Assembly (NCBI GenBank): GCA_964542665.1
Contig: CAZIUF010000021.1
Coordinates: 1-15,925, forward strand
DNA length: 15,925 nt
From: JAGOLU01 sp964542665
GTDB taxonomy: Bacteria > Patescibacteriota > Microgenomatia > UBA1406 > GWC2-37-13
Direction: 5' to 3'
In this document: one piece after another, positions 15,148 through 15,925 of the stretch
Layout: every line of letters starts with the position of its first letter
Position numbering within the stretch: position 1 is the stretch's first letter
Program-made: the position numbers and the translations under genes
Notes under the pieces: generated by a model
Seen by the model: only the letters and a program-made list of their open reading frames with translations
Database searches by the model: none
What the model was told of the DNA's origin: nothing

Positions 15148-15648
15148 CTAACGGTTTTGTCCAATCATACGATTATATATTTTGGACATAACCATGCTAA
15201 TTTCGGATATTTTTTCTTTCGCCTCGATCAGAGATGTTGATTTTTCGTTATGGGGATAGTAATGGAACAGTTCATTTCTGCAATATCTCCAGGCGTGCCA
15301 TATCTCACTAGCTAGTGTTGTCGAAAACTCCTCCTCAATCTTCACATAGAGTGATTGTTCTCTGGTTTTGAAGAATGTATCCGGAGATAAGAGTCTGCCC
15401 AGTCTGAGATGTGGGGACATATACTCTTTTTGGTTAATATACCCAATATCAAGGAATACTTTTTTTAAAAATCCCTCATAGGCCTTCGCGAAGGGAAAAA
15501 CAACAAATGCGTAGTCCTTGAAGTTGTATTTCGCGTCACTAAATATCTCTTGGTAAATATATCCTCCTTCTCGAATCAAATCTTGTTGGGTCAGCGAGAG
15601 ATAATCCCAGTATGAGTGATCGCTATACGTGTGAGGAGAGTCTGACAT
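15148..15648 (-). CDS. HEPN-domain protein, RnlA-like
   Basis: A 166-residue, mostly helical soluble protein. A conserved-looking helix, VVFPFAKAYEGFLKKVF (about 49-65), and the later motif RNELFH (R124 to H129) fit the R-x4-6-H signature of HEPN ribonuclease domains. The AxEGxLKK helix is like that in RnlA/LsoA-type HEPN toxins. If active, it would cut RNA; whether it is a toxin, a defence effector or a binding protein cannot be told from sequence. No antitoxin gene is adjacent: the next element downstream is an AT-rich tract. It begins 9 nt after the rplA stop with only a weak GAG as ribosome-binding site, so it is probably expressed from the ribosomal protein operon. Family call moderate. 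Confidence 0.65.
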   Translation of the reverse strand: MSDSPHTYSDHSYWDYLSLTQQDLIREGGYIYQEIFSDAKYNFKDYAFVVFPFAKAYEGFLKKVFLDIGYINQKEYMSPHLRLGRLLSPDTFFKTREQSLYVKIEEEFSTTLASEIWHAWRYCRNELFHYYPHNEKSTSLIEAKEKISEISMVMSKIYNRMIGQNR

Positions 15649-15657
15649 GCACTCAAG

Positions 15658-15925
15658 TTATACCACAATCTGCAGTGATGGTGACATCGAACTACATATG
15701 TAGATCGATTTTACCATTGCCTGATTGAGTGATGTGCGTACTGCTTCAATGTTTTTGACTAGTTGATCATCTGTCAATGATTTCTTGCCAATCAAAATAT
15801 GAATAATAGGCGATTTGGGCTCTGTTTTATAGCGCAAGGTGTTCCCCGTAAACTTTGACACCAAGTCGGCGGGATTTGGCGAAATTGTGCCAGATTTTGG
15901 GTTTGGCATAAGTCCACGTGGACCA
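15658..15925 (-). CDS. rplA: Ribosomal protein L1, C-terminal part (5' end outside window)
   Basis: L1 binds 23S rRNA at the mobile L1 stalk and helps release the E-site tRNA; it also represses its own operon in many bacteria. The visible 88 residues begin GPRGLMPNPKSGTISPNPAD, the classic L1 signature. They continue with IHILIGKKSLTDDQLVKNIE and end at KSIYICSSMSPSLQIVV, a normal L1 C-terminus. The true start lies beyond the right edge; the internal ATG at 15909 is the Met of LMPNP, not a start. In most bacteria rplA is followed by rplJ and rplL; here a HEPN gene follows instead. Confidence 0.95.
   Translation of the reverse strand, partial: GPRGLMPNPKSGTISPNPADLVSKFTGNTLRYKTEPKSPIIHILIGKKSLTDDQLVKNIEAVRTSLNQAMVKSIYICSSMSPSLQIVV

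Overview
The window looks like a chromosomal piece of a small-genome bacterium of the Candidate Phyla Radiation, probably Microgenomates-like. This rests on gene content and style: a sortase and PEGA-type envelope proteins, a ComEC reduced to its membrane core, tRNAs without an encoded CCA end, very short or absent 5' leaders, and standard use of TGA as a stop. The lineage is an inference; no marker phylogeny was possible.

Left part (1-2018, minus strand): a nucleotidyltransferase-fold protein is followed by tRNA-Leu(CAG), tRNA-Ser(GCU), a cluster of small GC-rich palindromes, and the 5' two-fifths or less of leucyl-tRNA synthetase (leuS), which runs off the left edge. Next come a divergent PEGA-domain envelope protein (2071-3381, +), a class E/D-like sortase (3412-4167, -) behind tRNA-Arg(CCU), and the DNA-processing protein DprA (4336-5430, +).

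Middle (5427-12955): a three-gene minus-strand envelope operon encodes, in transcription order, a membrane-anchored cupredoxin-like protein without copper ligands, a membrane-anchored parvulin-like protein, and a 1171-residue Cys-containing surface protein with four tandem ~100-residue modules. Diverging from it, over overlapping promoters, is a plus-strand run of a DUF916-like membrane protein, ComEA and a minimal ComEC. With dprA on the other side, the block looks like a DNA-uptake neighbourhood with an uncharacterised surface operon embedded in it.

Right part (12956-15925): two AT-rich tracts without recognisable genes (954 and 467 bp) flank a gene for a protein with an integrase-like helical N-terminal domain, one membrane segment and a Ser/Asn-rich outer part. 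The tracts have opposite A/T strand bias. The window ends with a small HEPN-type protein gene placed 9 nt after the stop of rplA (ribosomal protein L1), which runs off the right edge. The right part looks like an accessory insertion between the competence genes and a ribosomal protein operon.

Most promising for something new: the surface operon tied to the competence genes, the integrase-domain membrane fusion with its inverted repeat and flanking A-rich tracts, and the HEPN gene in the rplA operon.
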